From Triops longicaudatus (taxonomy: Eukaryota; Arthropoda; Branchiopoda; Notostraca; Triopsidae): DNA of 64,000 nucleotides. A program made the position numbers and the translations under genes. The number at the start of each line of letters is the position of its first letter. Within the stretch, counting starts at the first letter, position 1. The notes beneath the pieces were generated by a model that ran no database searches, was not told where the DNA came from, and saw only the letters and a list, made by a program, of their open reading frames with translations. Of the stretch, positions 39,867 through 53,000 are shown piece by piece. Location: the NCBI GenBank assembly GCA_022885665.1, contig JAGQDJ010000202.1:2063910-2127909 (forward strand), written 5' to 3'.

Positions 39867-42355
39867 ATGACTGAAGAAGAAGGAAACAAAACAAACTACT
39901 ACTTGGGATTTGATTTTAGTACTCAGCAGGTTAGTTATTAAAAATATACACAAAACACTTCAATTTGACGTAATACTTTGTGCAACAGGTGAAAGCCATT
40001 GTCATCAATGAAGATTTGGAAGTCGTTTGCGAAGCTGCAGTACAATTTGACAATGATTTACCTGAATTCCGCACATATGGAGGTGTTATTAAACAGCCGG
40101 ATGATATTACCATCACTGCCCCCACAATTATGTGGGTAAAAGCCATCGATTTACTCATGGATAAACTGAAAGTCACGGGTATCAACTTTGAATACATAAC
40201 GGCAATATCTGGAGCTGGCCAAGTACAGTTACATTCTCTCTCTTGCATTGAATAGCAGACATATATTTGTAGCAAAATAAAATGAAAATCCGAGTTTTAA
40301 GTAAACAATTTAAAAATATCCGACATTAAGTGCAAGCCTACTTGGGTGAATTTAAGTAAAAGACAATAAAAATAATAGTATAGTTTACTAATTATTAACA
40401 AAATAAATAAAAAGTCTCCTTAAAACCGAATTTTTTCATTTCAGCAACACGGGAGTGTCTACTGGAGAAAAGGTGCCGGAAAAGTCCTTGCCAACCTGGA
40501 TCCCAGCAAATTTCTTTACGATCAGCTGTCTTCCTGCTTTGCCTTACCCGATTCACCTGTTTGGATGGATTCCAGCACAGGTCTAGAATGCAAAACGTTA
40601 CAAGAAAAACTTGGTGGTGCCCAGGTAGACGCTATTAGAAAAGCGTGCCACGACTTTATTTATTTATTTTTGTTTTTCTCTGCCAGAACCTTGCTGATAT
40701 AACGGGCTCCCGTGCATATGAGCGTTTCACAGGCAATCAAATTGCCAAAGTTTTCCATCAACGTCAAGATGCGTACCAAAATACTGAAGTAATTGAACTG
40801 GTCTATTTCATGAGGTTTCAATTAATTAAATATATTAAGTTTCATTTTTAAGTTGTAGTAATTTATTGTTAAAATGGAAATGTCTTGTCATAGAGAATTT
40901 CATTGGTAAGCAGTTTCGCATGTTCCATCTTTCTGGGCGCATACGCATCAATCGACATCGCAGATGGCTCTGGGATGAACTTGCTGGATATTCGTTCGAA
41001 GACTTGGAATAATAATTGCTTAGAGGTGAGGACAAAGTATACTCAGTATTTTATTTACCTTTCCTTCTCTGATAAGGCGTGTGCCCCCGGTTTCGCAACT
41101 GATTTGGCTGAAAAATTGGGAAACGTGGCATCGAGTACAACTGTACTCGGTCCTATAAGTCGCTTTTTCGTTGAAAGATTCGGCTTTCGGGCAGAATGCC
41201 ATGTAGTGACTTTTACTGGTGATAACCCCGCATCGCTAGCTGGTAAAGCGTCTCGAGTTTCCATTTTGCTCAGCATTGAACGAGGTCTCGTGTCTTGTTT
41301 GTCGCATAGGCATGAGACTCAAGGAAGGTGATATTGCTGTAAGCCTGGGCACAAGCGATACCTTATTTGTGTGGCTGAACCAGCCCAAACCGGCCCTAGA
41401 AGGCCACATTTTTTGCAACCCGGTTAACCCGGATGCTTATATGGCCTTATTATGGTAAAATTTCCTTCTAAGAAATCTGTGTTTAGGAAATCAAGACAAA
41501 TATATTCATAAATTCTGTTTTCCCATCTTAGTTTCAAAAATGGGTCAATGATGCGAGAAGCTGTGCGCAATGAATATGCCGAAAAGTCGTGGGACCAATT
41601 TGCGTCGCTATTACAAAGCACGCCGCGGGGCAATTTTGGCTACATGGGCCTATACTTCGACGTACCGGAAATAACTCCCGCATTAAGCGGTCGCTTCCGT
41701 TTTAACCAAGTTGGGGATGAAGTGAACAAATTTGCTAGTCCGGAAATTGAAATTCGCGCGCTTATTGAGGGACAATTCCTGGCCAAGAGGTTCCATGCTG
41801 AAAAACTGGGCTTTTGTATAGGTAATTCCTTTTGTAAAAAGTGTATTAATAAAAGACAATGTGATTAGATGATACAACGCGAATTTTGGTGACTGGAGGC
41901 GCTTCGCAGAATTCAGCTATCTTACAAGTGTTGTCAGACGTTTTCAACGCGCCTGTGTACACTCAGGTACTGCGGAGTTTTCTCTGGCCTTGTATTATTA
42001 ACTCTTCCTTAATATTTTGAAGGACGTGGCAAATTCAGCATGCTTAGGCGCCGCTTATATAGCCAAGTTCGCTGTGAAATCGTACGAGAATAAATCAGAA
42101 GGAAAACCTGCATTAGATTTCACTGAAATAACAGCGCAAGGGTCGGAGTTCAGACTTGTTTGTAACCCACATACAGACGCATCTCAGGTGCGGTTCTTAT
42201 CAGAATTGTTTATATCAAATTACGGTTCCTAATTACACGTTTTATTCATGTATTTTTTAATATATTAGATTTACGATGCAATGACAGAGCGCTATGGTCA
42301 GCTCGAACACGTTGCAGAGCAGTTACAGAAAATGCGTTTTATGACGGGAGCTTAG
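39867..42355 (+). CDS. XYLB: Xylulokinase (FGGY family)
   Basis: Eleven exons join in phase to 553 residues (human XYLB 536): 39867-39929, 39989-40222, 40445-40624, 40687-40788, 40894-41025, 41077-41242, 41310-41454, 41532-41821, 41869-41966, 42023-42187, 42269-42355. The enzyme phosphorylates D-xylulose to xylulose 5-phosphate with ATP in the cytosol, closing the glucuronate-xylulose route into the pentose phosphate pathway. Signatures: YLGFDFSTQQVKAIVI (first ATP-binding loop), ISGAGQQHGSVYW (substrate-side motif, split by an intron exactly between the two Q codons), PVWMDSSTG with the catalytic-type Asp, GDNPASLAG, DIAVSLGTSDTLF, and ILVTGGASQNSAIL near the C terminus. No disruption was seen. 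The start is set by the conserved N-terminal motif. Confidence 0.96.
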
Positions 42356-44811
42356 AAATCACAAGGCCAGAAGCGAGCGGCTTTTCCAACGTAGATCTCC
42401 TAAACACGTAGCTTCCACTTCTACCAAAGGACCAAAGTGTCTACAATTCCAAGATATTTCCTACCCTTCCAACTCAATAACTGGGCTAGTTAACTCAATA
42501 ACGTCCAACGTTTTTCTAGCGTACTTGTATGTAAGAATTCTACGCAAAAAGCAAAGAGCAACTTGATAGTGCATAAAAACGCTTAGAGCGCATTTACAAA
42601 GATTATTTCAGGGTGATCTAATTTTATACAAATTATCCGTAAGGGTCGAGTGGCCCTGTCGGACACGCCGAAGCGTAGCTAAGCGCTAAATGTATAACGA
42701 ATGAAATACAAAATGTATATTAACCGTATTTGTATAGTACACGCGAGTTTTCTTTTTACAGAGTGTAAAACAAGATAAATACTATGATTTATGAGCGAAG
42801 CGAATTTACTGGTCGGGCTTTCCAAAATCGTTGAAATGGTACTCAGAAAGTACGGTAGGAGGATTATGATACGTACTAAGCTGATATGCGTTATTATGCT
42901 ACCAAAACTCCGCAAGTTAGAAGCGTATTAAGTCTGATTATCTTACGAGCTGATAGGGTGAAATCTACATATAAATTGCATGTACCAACATAACAGTTTA
43001 TCCCAACGGTTCACTTTTCCGGACCGGCGTCTTTTTTTCTTCTGACAATTTCTGTCTGGTACTTGAGGAACGGAATGGAGCCCAGGCTAAAGTTGGCAGA
43101 GAAACGGAAAGAACGGCGTTCCAGAAAAAGTGACCTATTCTGAAACTCCACACCATAAGAAAGACATTAAGCTAAATTTAAACAAAACTGCTTAATTAAC
43201 TTGTGTCACTTATTTTGTTAGCACATTGTGGAAAAAAAAAATCCTGATGAGCTAATTCAGATCATTTTGATGTCCGAGAGTATATTTTAAAGCCGTGCTA
43301 AAAATGCGGCCCATTTCAAACTAGTGCTGACTATCGATCTCATGTTTGCCTCTCGTATACTTTGTGCCGAGAAAAATGATAACCCTTGTCTAACTCAATA
43401 CTATTGAGGTCTTTCCCAATACGACTGCGCTTGCCTTAATCAGTTAAGCATATGTTATCAAACCAGTTTCGTCTCACCGTACTCGACCCTTTCTTTTCTT
43501 TATAAGATTCCGACACGTACTTCAAGCTACTGATCCATCTTTGTGTTTAAAGTCGTCTATAATTCAGTTCGTTTTCGATCGGTGGTGAATTGTTCCTGCC
43601 AAAACGGCTATTTTGTCTTAATATATTCCCCTTATAATCACTAACGCATTTCTTAATTAATGACCATGTTGAAAAAAAAGAGGGTTTTCCATAAATTTAG
43701 AAAATGAAACCATATAAAACTTCAATGAGGAATAAAATGGAGTATGAGAAACAATATTATTCTAATTATTGTTCTACGACATCTTCATTGAATTACAGTA
43801 TAACCTGCCTTAGACAAAGGCAAAATTCTTTAAAAAATCAAGTAAAATTACGTCTTTCGGAAAGATAAAGTTCAGCCTCGTCATTTGACGTAATCCGGAG
43901 TTTCCAACGTCTGGGCTGATAGAGCCGGGGATCTTCTGTATTCGGAAAACGTAAAAGCCTTAGTTAGCAATACTAGCCCTTTGTGTCAACAACTAGTATC
44001 TATAAACTGGAAATTTTCTATTGATTTCTTGATATAGCTAGAACTGTTGGGCACGGCTACTTTTCGAAGTCCCGTTTGTTTGATGAAAAAGAATACACAA
44101 GTATGAAAGCCGCGACACTTCGGGGAATAGACTGGGGTTGATAGTTTGATCAACTCTGACAAGAACATAATTCCAGACAACCTTCGGAATTTACGTATGA
44201 TCGAGCCATTTGTACGTTGGTATCTAATAATAAAAGAAGTTTGGCTAATGCCACAGCCACACCAGAGTCTCGTTACGCAACAGAGAGGGGCCCATATGCG
44301 AAAGTCCATATCTCGAAGTTAAGACATTTAGGCTTTATCTCCCGAAATTGCTTTCACATCAACTTTGTCTTCATAGATCTACGGAACGAAGATAATAAAT
44401 AGACGACGCAATCTACGGTCGTCTCACTATAGCGAATGTAACTGGACGTAGAGTGCCTACCCAAGAAGTAAGGTAAAGTATGTCTGTTAATTACTGAAAT
44501 TATTTTTATACCTTTCTTAAAATCCCATGTAAACCAATTAAAAAATTAATTGCTGGAACTAAATTTATTAGTGATGGTAAGATAAAACCCCATTATATAA
44601 TTCATTAATAAGCCATGCTTAACCACTTGCTAAAACCTGGACCGCAAATGCCCAGTCAACCTAGCCTTTCCATGCTACACTCGTGGCCGGCTAAACAGTG
44701 TTTATCCATCTCCCTTGCTTAGAGCTGTAGGTGATCTTGACGCCACTTCTTTGTTATTTATGATAGGCTTCGTTCAAGTGATAACTCGGAAGAATCTTCC
44801 CAGGATCAAGT
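42356..44811. other. 2.5-kb intergenic region between xylulokinase and sulfotransferase
   Basis: No gene was recognised on either strand. The minus frame at 43986-44309 (107 codons) shows no domain. The sulfotransferase promoter should lie in the right part. Confidence 0.55.
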
Positions 44812-46112
44812 ATGGCTGATCAAGGTGTCCCTTTACCAGTGAAAGTTGTTCCTCTGGAACCCGAGCGTGATGAAGCTCTGCGTAAAGCTTATCCTGGTAT
44901 CAAAAATGGGTTTATGCGCGGTGAACCTGGGCGCCATCTCATGTTCACGGACATGTGGGGTGGAATGCAAAAAATGTATAACTTTGAAGTTCGCCCTGAC
45001 GATGTTTGGCTAGTTGGTTGCCTCAAATCCGGTAAGTCATTTTCCGTAGCTATTTTTTTGTAAGTTGAAGAAGAATTAATTGACTTCCCCAAATACTGTT
45101 AGGAACCACTTGGCTACAAGAGATGGTCTATCTTATCAACATGGACTGCAACTTCGAGCTTGCCCGCTCGATTCCTATGCTGCGACGCGTGCCTTCCTTC
45201 GAGTACTTTGTTTATGAAACATCGTGGCATTCCTTAAATTTCTAGCCTTTGTGTTTACTAGGCTTAGTTACTCTCCATATATGATTCTCGATGCCGCAGG
45301 AGACGAAAAAGTCCCCGGGTCCAAAACTCTGTCAGAAATGGTCCTCACTATTGATGAACTCAACAATATGTCTTCACCCCGCCACTTCAAGACCCATTTA
45401 CCTTTTCATTTGCTACCACAGAACGTGTTGAGCTCTACCAAAGTCATTTATATTGCCCGCAATCCCAAAGACCTCATCGTGTCATACTACAACTACCACC
45501 AGCTGGCGACCAAGCTTAATTTCAATGGAAATTTGGAAGAGTTTGCGGAATTTTTCATGAGAGATGAAGTGAATCGTACTCCTTACTTTGCCCACGTTTT
45601 AGAAGCTTGGAACAAGCGCCATTTGCCCAATGTTCACTTCATATTTTACGAAGATCTCAAAAGCGTAAGACTTATTTATGTTTTTGATTTTGACCATAAA
45701 GGATGGTTGCTTGTTGACAAAATTAATGGGTATGAATTTCAGGACCTACGAGGTGAACTTATAAGACTTGCTAAGTTCCTGGGCAAAGAACTCAGCGAAG
45801 AACAACTTCAAGCTTTGCGAAAACATTTGACTTTTGATAACTGCAAAAAGAACATTAACTATGAAGAAGTCTTCAAAGACACCGGACTTATGAATATGGA
45901 AAAGCTTTTCTTCAGAAAGGGTACGAAAACATGAGCGATTTTTTTTAAAAACATTTATTATTTTCATTAAAATATCTCGTTTAATAGGCAAAGCTGGTGA
46001 CTGGAAAAATCATTTTACCCCGGAATTCAGTGCACGCTTGGATGAATGGATTAGCAAGAACTTGGAAGGCTCAGATATGTCTTTCAAAATGGAATTAGAG
46101 CAACAAGACTAG
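44812..46112 (+). CDS. Cytosolic sulfotransferase (SULT1-like)
   Basis: Five exons (44812-45031, 45103-45223, 45262-45664, 45743-45920, 45988-46112) give 348 residues in phase; vertebrate SULT1 enzymes have about 295, and invertebrate ones are often longer at the N terminus. It transfers sulfate from PAPS to hydroxyl or amine groups of small molecules. Visible: the 5'-phosphosulfate loop KSGTTW (split by intron 1), PRHFKTHLPFHLLP with the catalytic His, ARNPKDLIVSYYNY for the 3'-phosphate of PAPS, FYEDL, and the C-terminal RKGKAGDWKNHF. The residues before KSGTTW are CL where most SULTs have YP. Intron 2 is only 38 nt with a weak GTGGCA donor; skipping it leads to a stop. Intron 3 (78 nt) is stop-free and divisible by three. 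The substrate is unknown. Confidence 0.94.
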
Positions 46113-47916
46113 ACTTCCTCAATTTATATGAGAATAGATCATTCTGATGCCTAAATAATCAACTCCTGAAACAGTTATAAAAAGCTGATAAGAAAGCTCT
46201 ACGAAATTGCTACGAATCGTTATGTTCAGTTAACTTTGTCATTGTAAGAGTGGAGGACACTGTAGCTACTTGAACAAAATTAAATATCGACCCGATATAA
46301 TATCTGAAGGATATCAGAGCAATGAGTTAACTTCCTTCGATGTGGTTCAATTGAAGAACAGCAGGACTCACCTGCCAAGCAATGCGGTACAATGCCGCCT
46401 GCTTCGGTAAGGCAACAAGCCTAAATGGCGCTGTAGTACAGTACCTACGAATAGTAAAGCCAAGTCTGTAGTTGAGGACATTGATTGAAAAAGTAAAGGA
46501 GACAGTCACTTCGGTAAACTATTCTGTGCTAAATAAAGACTTCCATATGTCTCCGAGTACAACCGTACATTTCTGAGTATCATCTGAGGCAACGTAAAGC
46601 ATTGTTCCTTTTACGGGTAATAATATCTGTAACAGTCTTCGTGATAGAAATGTGAAGTTCAATTAGCAGGTCACTCCAACTAAATGTTTTTCTCCCTTTG
46701 CACGAATCCTTAATTAACAAATAGTATCTCTCCATGGAAATTGTGCTTTTACTGAGAAATGTGATACATATCTTAGCAGATTTTAAAAAATGCTTACCAT
46801 TTGGTATAACTAGTCTATTTACAGTCGCAGCAACATAAAAACCACGAATAAACGACTGCTGGAATTCGGTAACGCAACCTTACAGTATCTGCTACCTTTT
46901 GGTCACAGTGTAAATTTTAGGGGAGAGAGACAAGGTTTTAAACTTATGTTAAACTTGGTTTTAGTATGCAAAGAAAGCCTATTTATCTGTGAATATGGTG
47001 ACACTTTATTTCTTTGCTTTGCGCAGTCGAGGAGCAGTTAGATCGCCTCTTTCGTTTCGAAAACCAGCACAATCCTATATACAAATTGACGATGTTTTCA
47101 CTTATTCAATAAGGTACTGTGCAGAAAGGGAGAAATAGACTCCAAAAGAAACAGAACTGCAGTTGTAGCAACTTAATAAGAAATTGTTCAAGAGAAGTGC
47201 GAAGATAAAAAGCTGGAGGAGAAAAACCTCCAGCATAGGCTAACGTGTTTACGAACAACTGGTTCAAAGCATCAACTTTTTTTTTTTTTTTTTTAGTGAA
47301 GATCGGGTTTAGAATTGACGGGGATACATTATCTGTAGCCTTCCAATATCCTATCGTTCTACCTTGTATTTTTGCCCTGGAGGAATTGGACTTTAATATT
47401 TACTAAAACTTTCCGATTACTGAAAGAAGCTTTCACAAAGGGCCCGCCTGCCCTACGCGAATCACGTACGCAGCTTTTTATTTTTTCTTCATGTCATTAA
47501 ATTGCACCTGGAAAGGTTCTCGGAGAATTTAAAATTGGATCAATGGCTAGTATCGCGTCATTACATTTTATCTCCAGTGCCGCCGTGTAAAGTTACGCGT
47601 GTGGCTTCATTTTGTTCAAATTTCTATTCATTTTCTGTAGAAAAACAGAACCTTGGACTTGAGAAATTCGATCCCTTAACGCAAAACTGGCTCCTAGCTG
47701 TCCGAATGGCCGACAGCGAAAAACAAGGATAGCAAAAAGATACCACTTTGACCAGAGGGACCTAAGGAGAAAACTCGCCCAAGAGAGTACGACTGCTTTA
47801 TAGATAGAAGACCAGAACAAGCGAGCCTTCAGTCTTTATTCTTAGTTACGTTAGTTACCATTGACGTGCGGGGAACTTCACCTCAAACAAGAATTAGACA
47901 AGAAAACACTCACGCA
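46113..47916. other. 1.8-kb intergenic region between sulfotransferase and cysteine dioxygenase
   Basis: No gene was recognised. A T-run lies at 47278-47294. Open frames at 47502-47732 and 47593-47820 overlap on opposite strands and have no domain features. The 5' flank of cysteine dioxygenase is included. Confidence 0.55.
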
Positions 47917-49672
47917 ATGGCACTGACAGTCAACAATTCAACAGCGGTTAACGAAGAAATAAAAAAGTGCCCCAGAAAGACCGGAATTCCACCAGCCGTT
48001 ACTACTTTAGACGACTTGATTCGCGAGTTGCATTCCGCCTTTGAAGATGATGTAGTGGATACGGATTACGTCCAAGACTTGATGCTATCTTACAAGAGTA
48101 ACCCTCTGGACTGGAAGAAATTCGCTAAATTTGATCGTTACAGGTAAAAGCAAGTAGTTTTTTTCTGCAAATGGTCAAATTTGAGTGTTACCAGCGAATG
48201 CTTAGCACGAAAAATGTCTCAAGAAACGTAGCTAAATTGTAATTCAGGCATTTAAGTCACCAATAATTAAGCAATCAACGAAGTAAATCACATCCCAAAC
48301 CGTGGACAAAAATGGATTTATGGACAGTGTTAAAGTCTCGTGCATCAGTTACAGAAAGAAAGTGATGTTCAATGACGAGTTCATTGATGTTCATTATACT
48401 ATAGTAAAACGAAATTGTAAAACAGGCCTACTGACAGGTTTTCGCCTACAGGACGTTAACCGGATGAAACCAATGAGTTTTCTACCATTATCTGTGTTGG
48501 CAGCTCGTACGTAGCTTAAACGAATTCGGTTCAACCCGAGCTATTAGTTCGTGCCTATAGATTGTCTTAGAAATTTGAAGGGACAGAGATCTTTCAATTA
48601 AAGATATACCTTTGCTTTCTAGTGTCATTTATACTAAAAACATATTGAAATTACTTTTTAATAGATATACACGGAACTTAGTGGATGAAGGCAACGGAAA
48701 ATTCAATTTGATGCTCTTATGTTGGGGCGAAGGTCAGCAATCTGCGATTCACGATCACGCTGATGCCCATTGTTTTATGAAGGTAACTATCAAGTAACCT
48801 TTACGTGAAAGATTCAAAGCGCATTTTCGTATGTGATTACGAACAGATGCTCGACGGCTCATTGAGCGAAATCCGTTTCGCCTGGCCCGAAAGCGAAGGA
48901 CAACAATTGCAGACAATCGGCACGACAACTCTGGAAAAGAACGGCGTATGTTACATCAACGGTAAGCGAATCCTAAGTCCCTTTTACATTGCAGTCAACG
49001 TAAATGCCTAAGTTAGCAACGAACGGTTTACGTTGAACCAGACTATTTAGTGCCAGGGGAGAGAAAATCTTGGAGGAACTCACTATGCATAACCAGTTTT
49101 CTCCTAACCAGTGCAATCCGGATTGAGCTAATTCCCAGTGTTGTGTTAGAAAAAAAGGCCGGGTCACAACTCTTTTTTTTCTCCGTTTCTGGCCCTGTTT
49201 TGTGAGTTGTTTACCACTTGAATCAAAAACAGAAGCATTAAAAAACCGGTTGGTCAGCTAAATAAACAACAGTAAGAAAGAAAGTTATGCAGATACAGAC
49301 ACACACCCACCTAATAAGCATATCATGCATAAATAAAAGCGCTGACGTCGTGTACGCTGGAAAACCCCATTTCGTAAAACATGTTCTTGTTTACGCAGAT
49401 TCTTTGGGCTTGCACCGTGTAGCTAACCCTAGTCATACGGACCCGGCTGTAAGCTTGCATTTGTATTGCCCGCCGTTCAACCAATGTCACATGTTCGACA
49501 TCCGTACCGGTAAGAAGACTGCAGTAAACGTAACGTTCTGGAGCAAATTTGGCCAGAAAGTACCCACGGTAATTCTTATAATCTCATTTAAAGGAATCGG
49601 GAACTAAGCAAGGCGTTTTAGGTTGCTACCACCAATCATTCTTGTTGCGAGCCGACTCCTGCTAACAAGTGA
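47917..49672 (+). CDS. CDO1: Cysteine dioxygenase type 1
   Basis: Five exons (47917-48143, 48665-48782, 48847-48961, 49399-49568, 49622-49672) give 226 residues in phase; the mammalian enzyme has 200, the extra being mainly an N-terminal 20 or so. This cytosolic cupin oxidises cysteine to cysteine sulfinate with O2 and ferrous iron, the first step to taurine and sulfate. The three Fe ligands are present: HDH in SAIHDHADAH and His in LGLHRV. Both members of the Cys-Tyr thioether cofactor are present too: Cys in AHCF and Tyr in LHLYCPP. YRYTRNLVDEGNGKFNLML and FNQCHMFDIRTG match closely. The start is the ATG at 47917; a GTG further upstream is ignored. If intron 4 (49569-49621) were retained, translation would stop at 49607 instead of adding the Cys-containing tail NHSCCEPTPANK. 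Confidence 0.96.
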
Positions 49673-50076
49673 ATTGCTATCAAAATATCGCTCAAAAGGG
49701 GTGTGACCAGAAAAATTTGCGCCTTGGATTATAATTAGCCCAATATGTACAAAGAATTAGAGAGTTTCGTCCAACACGTGATTGACAAGGTGTAGTCCAT
49801 ATACTTGTTATTCGGATCTTCCTTTTCTGCATACATCAAGCTAACTTTTTGTACCTTTTTTGTTGGCTTTTATATAAAGATTTTTTTCCCCAAATTAAAA
49901 AAAAAAACGTTTTGAAATACAAATACACCTGTGGATACAGTCATAGAATCAAAAGAATAAAATTTAGCGACATTTCTGCAACTTAAAAACACAGTTTCAA
50001 CAATGACTAGTTTGGCATCGGGGGTGGCGCAGGCTTGTAGTTCGCTCTCAGCATTCTTTTTAATGCCGTTAGGATG
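49673..50076. other. Short convergent intergenic region
   Basis: Shared 3' flank of cysteine dioxygenase (plus) and the receptor guanylate cyclase (minus). An A-run lies at 49895-49907. No coding signal was seen. Confidence 0.6.
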
Positions 50077-53000
50077 TTAATGCAGCAGATTTTGTTCCGG
50101 TTGGGGTGGGTCGGTGGTTTCTCCAAGTAACCAGTAAGTAGTGACTTTGCCCTTCCCTTTCATCTCCACTTCTCCTCGCAGCTCCATTTGAAAGGTCCCG
50201 AACGAGTCCAAGATTTCTTTCGTGTCAGGACTTACATGTACTTTTAAAGCTAAAAGTGTACAGGAAAGATTGAGGTTAATTCTTTTTAAAGGCTTGTTGT
50301 AAAACTCATTACGTAATCCGTTGGACTCCATTCTCGAAGCAGTATTCACCGTGTCACCAAAGAGACAGTACCTTGGCATTTTTAATCCAACAACTCCTGC
50401 CACACAAGGACCTGAAATTGACGTTCGAAAATACGATTAAATATAAGCTATTGGGTATTTCTGGGAAGTGAAAGTTAGAGAAATAGGAACTGCTCAAGGA
50501 GTTACGGATCACATTACCAGAGTGAAGTCCAATCCGGAGTTTCAACTGATTTTGCGGTCGATGGCGTATGCGAAATGTGCGCACTGCGGATAAGAGCTTT
50601 AACGCCATACGTGCGATTTCTCGTGCATGCAAAGTGCCATTCCGTACCGGCAAACCCGATACAACCATGTAGGCGTCACCGATAGTTTCAACCTAAAGTC
50701 ACACAAATATAATTACTTTAAAAAATAAAATTATTCAGTACTCCAAATTTTCGAAAAGAATTCGAACTTCTTTAAAGAAAGCTTGTCATATAGTTGTCTT
50801 CCATCGCAAAATTCCTGGAAGAGCTTCTTACAGCATACGGCCGGGTTTCTACTTTATGTTTTGTCTAGTGGGGTGCTTTACAGAAAGTTCTTCCTGACTA
50901 AACTCCTTATTCGTGAAAAGTGAAAATATTGTTTCCTTAGTGATATTCTAGGAATTATACACGGAAACGCCCTGTACTGTTTTCTTAGACCAGTTTTTCG
51001 TTTAAAACATCAAATCAGTAAGTGCTTCGCATGAAATTGCTGCATGTAAGCGTCTCTTGTAAGTAAAAAGCAAAGACAAGGTGGACCATCGATGCTAATG
51101 AAAATCTCTATTTGTTATAAGTGAAACATGATTCTGAACACGACTGCATTTTGAACGTACTGCACAAGACGACTCCGATAATAGAATCTGGAATTAACCT
51201 CAAGTGCTTCCTTGTCGGTATCAGAGATGAACTTATCGATGAACGATATCAGAGATAAATCAACAAACTAAGTTGATTTTGGTCCAAATTTCTTGAGTTT
51301 GGTAGCGTTGGACACGTAGTTTAAAAATAAAATACTTAGATATGCTACCATACAAGTAAAAGCTCAGTAGCTTATTCGATTTTGCAGTTTTCTAGAAAAA
51401 ATGGTTCCTTTTTATTCAAAATTTAGCCGAAACATACAAGAAAAACGCGAGATTTTTAGAATAACCGTTTTAAGATATCACTGAAAACTAAAAGCAAACT
51501 TGATTTAATTTTGATATTTTTCTTTTTCTTTAATTTCAGAAAGAGTCTTTTAATACTTAGCGGAAGCTTGGCTACGACAACTTGAATCCGATATTCATGG
51601 AACAGACTGGTAAAACGCGTCGAGCCGATAACAGGTGATTACAAGATAGTTCGAACAAGATGGAAACATGTGTGGTGATTATTGACGTAAAGGACTGCCA
51701 CAAATTAATTATGTTAAGCCTTGTTATGACGCATGGCGAAAGCCTGGCCATAAAAGTCCTTTGCTTCCTCAAGTAAGCCGGCAAGGAACTAATGCTTTGG
51801 CGATTAAATGTAGCCTTACCTTGTAGACATCATAATTCTCGATGATAGAATCGAAACAAGTGTACAAATCGTTTAGCAAATCCACCACCTACAAAAGATA
51901 GCTTTGCTTAGTAAGTGATTTACGGCATTTTACTGAACTTGGCACCTGTAAAGGCGTAGATTCCGCAGACAAGGAAGTAAACCCGACAATGTCGCTGAAA
52001 TAGATCGTCACACTATCGAACGTCTCGGCAATGACGGATTGACCAGCAATAAGTTGACTCGCCACAGGCCTAATTTGCAACACAAAAAACAACAACATTT
52101 TTTCACTTTAAAAAGCATAGCAATGCAACTGACGAAAAAACTACTGTAATTTCTGGAATAGCATTCGTATCAGTTAGGCTTTGTTTGGGGACCATCAAAC
52201 TTTTGTGGACTCCTTTCCTTTCTTATCGATTCAAATCATGCAAATTCTGCACGACGGAAAGAAGGTTTATGTAAGACTTTCAATGCCAGTCTGAAAGCGG
52301 GAAATCTACTTAACGCGTCTCAGTGCACTCAAACTTCCGTAGAAAATCGCAACTCAATGCCTGAACGCCGAAGAGCGCTTTGAAAGATTTACTAGCCGGT
52401 TTAAAGCCACCGTGTTCGTGGGAATTACTTTGAGAGTTCCACGGAAAATACCCGGAAAGAGTTCGTGAACGTATTTTTCTTTTTTTTTCTACATAAAATT
52501 TTAATTCCTACATTCTTCCTATTTTTAGCAATTAATTAATAGTAGATATTGTCGTTAAGGATATGTTCAAAAAATGACGATTTTTACTGAAATTACAAGT
52601 ATCTTGATTAAGGAAATTTTAGCACTTAGACATCGAAACGACAAGACATTGAGGGCATTCTTGATCAAAAGTTATATCTCTCTCAGATAGTTTGAGTGTT
52701 TGAGATGAATGTAATTGATGTTGTCTATAGAAAGTTAAAACTTTTGTTTAACAGGTACAATTTGTCAAATAGTGTCCCTAATATAAGCTTACTTCAGTAA
52801 GAATCTTGAATTTTACGGTCGATATTTTTTTTAGAAAATGCAACAATGTAATATGTTAATGAAATTAATGTTAAACTTCCAATGTAATTCTCACTTGAGT
52901 GACTGGGAAACACTTGCCACAAGACTCAAAAGTGTCCATTGCGTGAACGGAATTTATGTGACTCCGTCATCTTGCAAACACTGTCACCATCTTTTGCCAA

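Noticed and set aside
48302..48514. 70-codon frame within cysteine dioxygenase intron 1
   Set aside because: Homology to the human enzyme runs directly from RYR to YTRNLVDEG across this intron, so the frame is a chance open stretch.
48500..48560. tRNA-like B-box (GGTTCAACCC)
   Set aside because: No matching A-box or cloverleaf arms at the required spacing.
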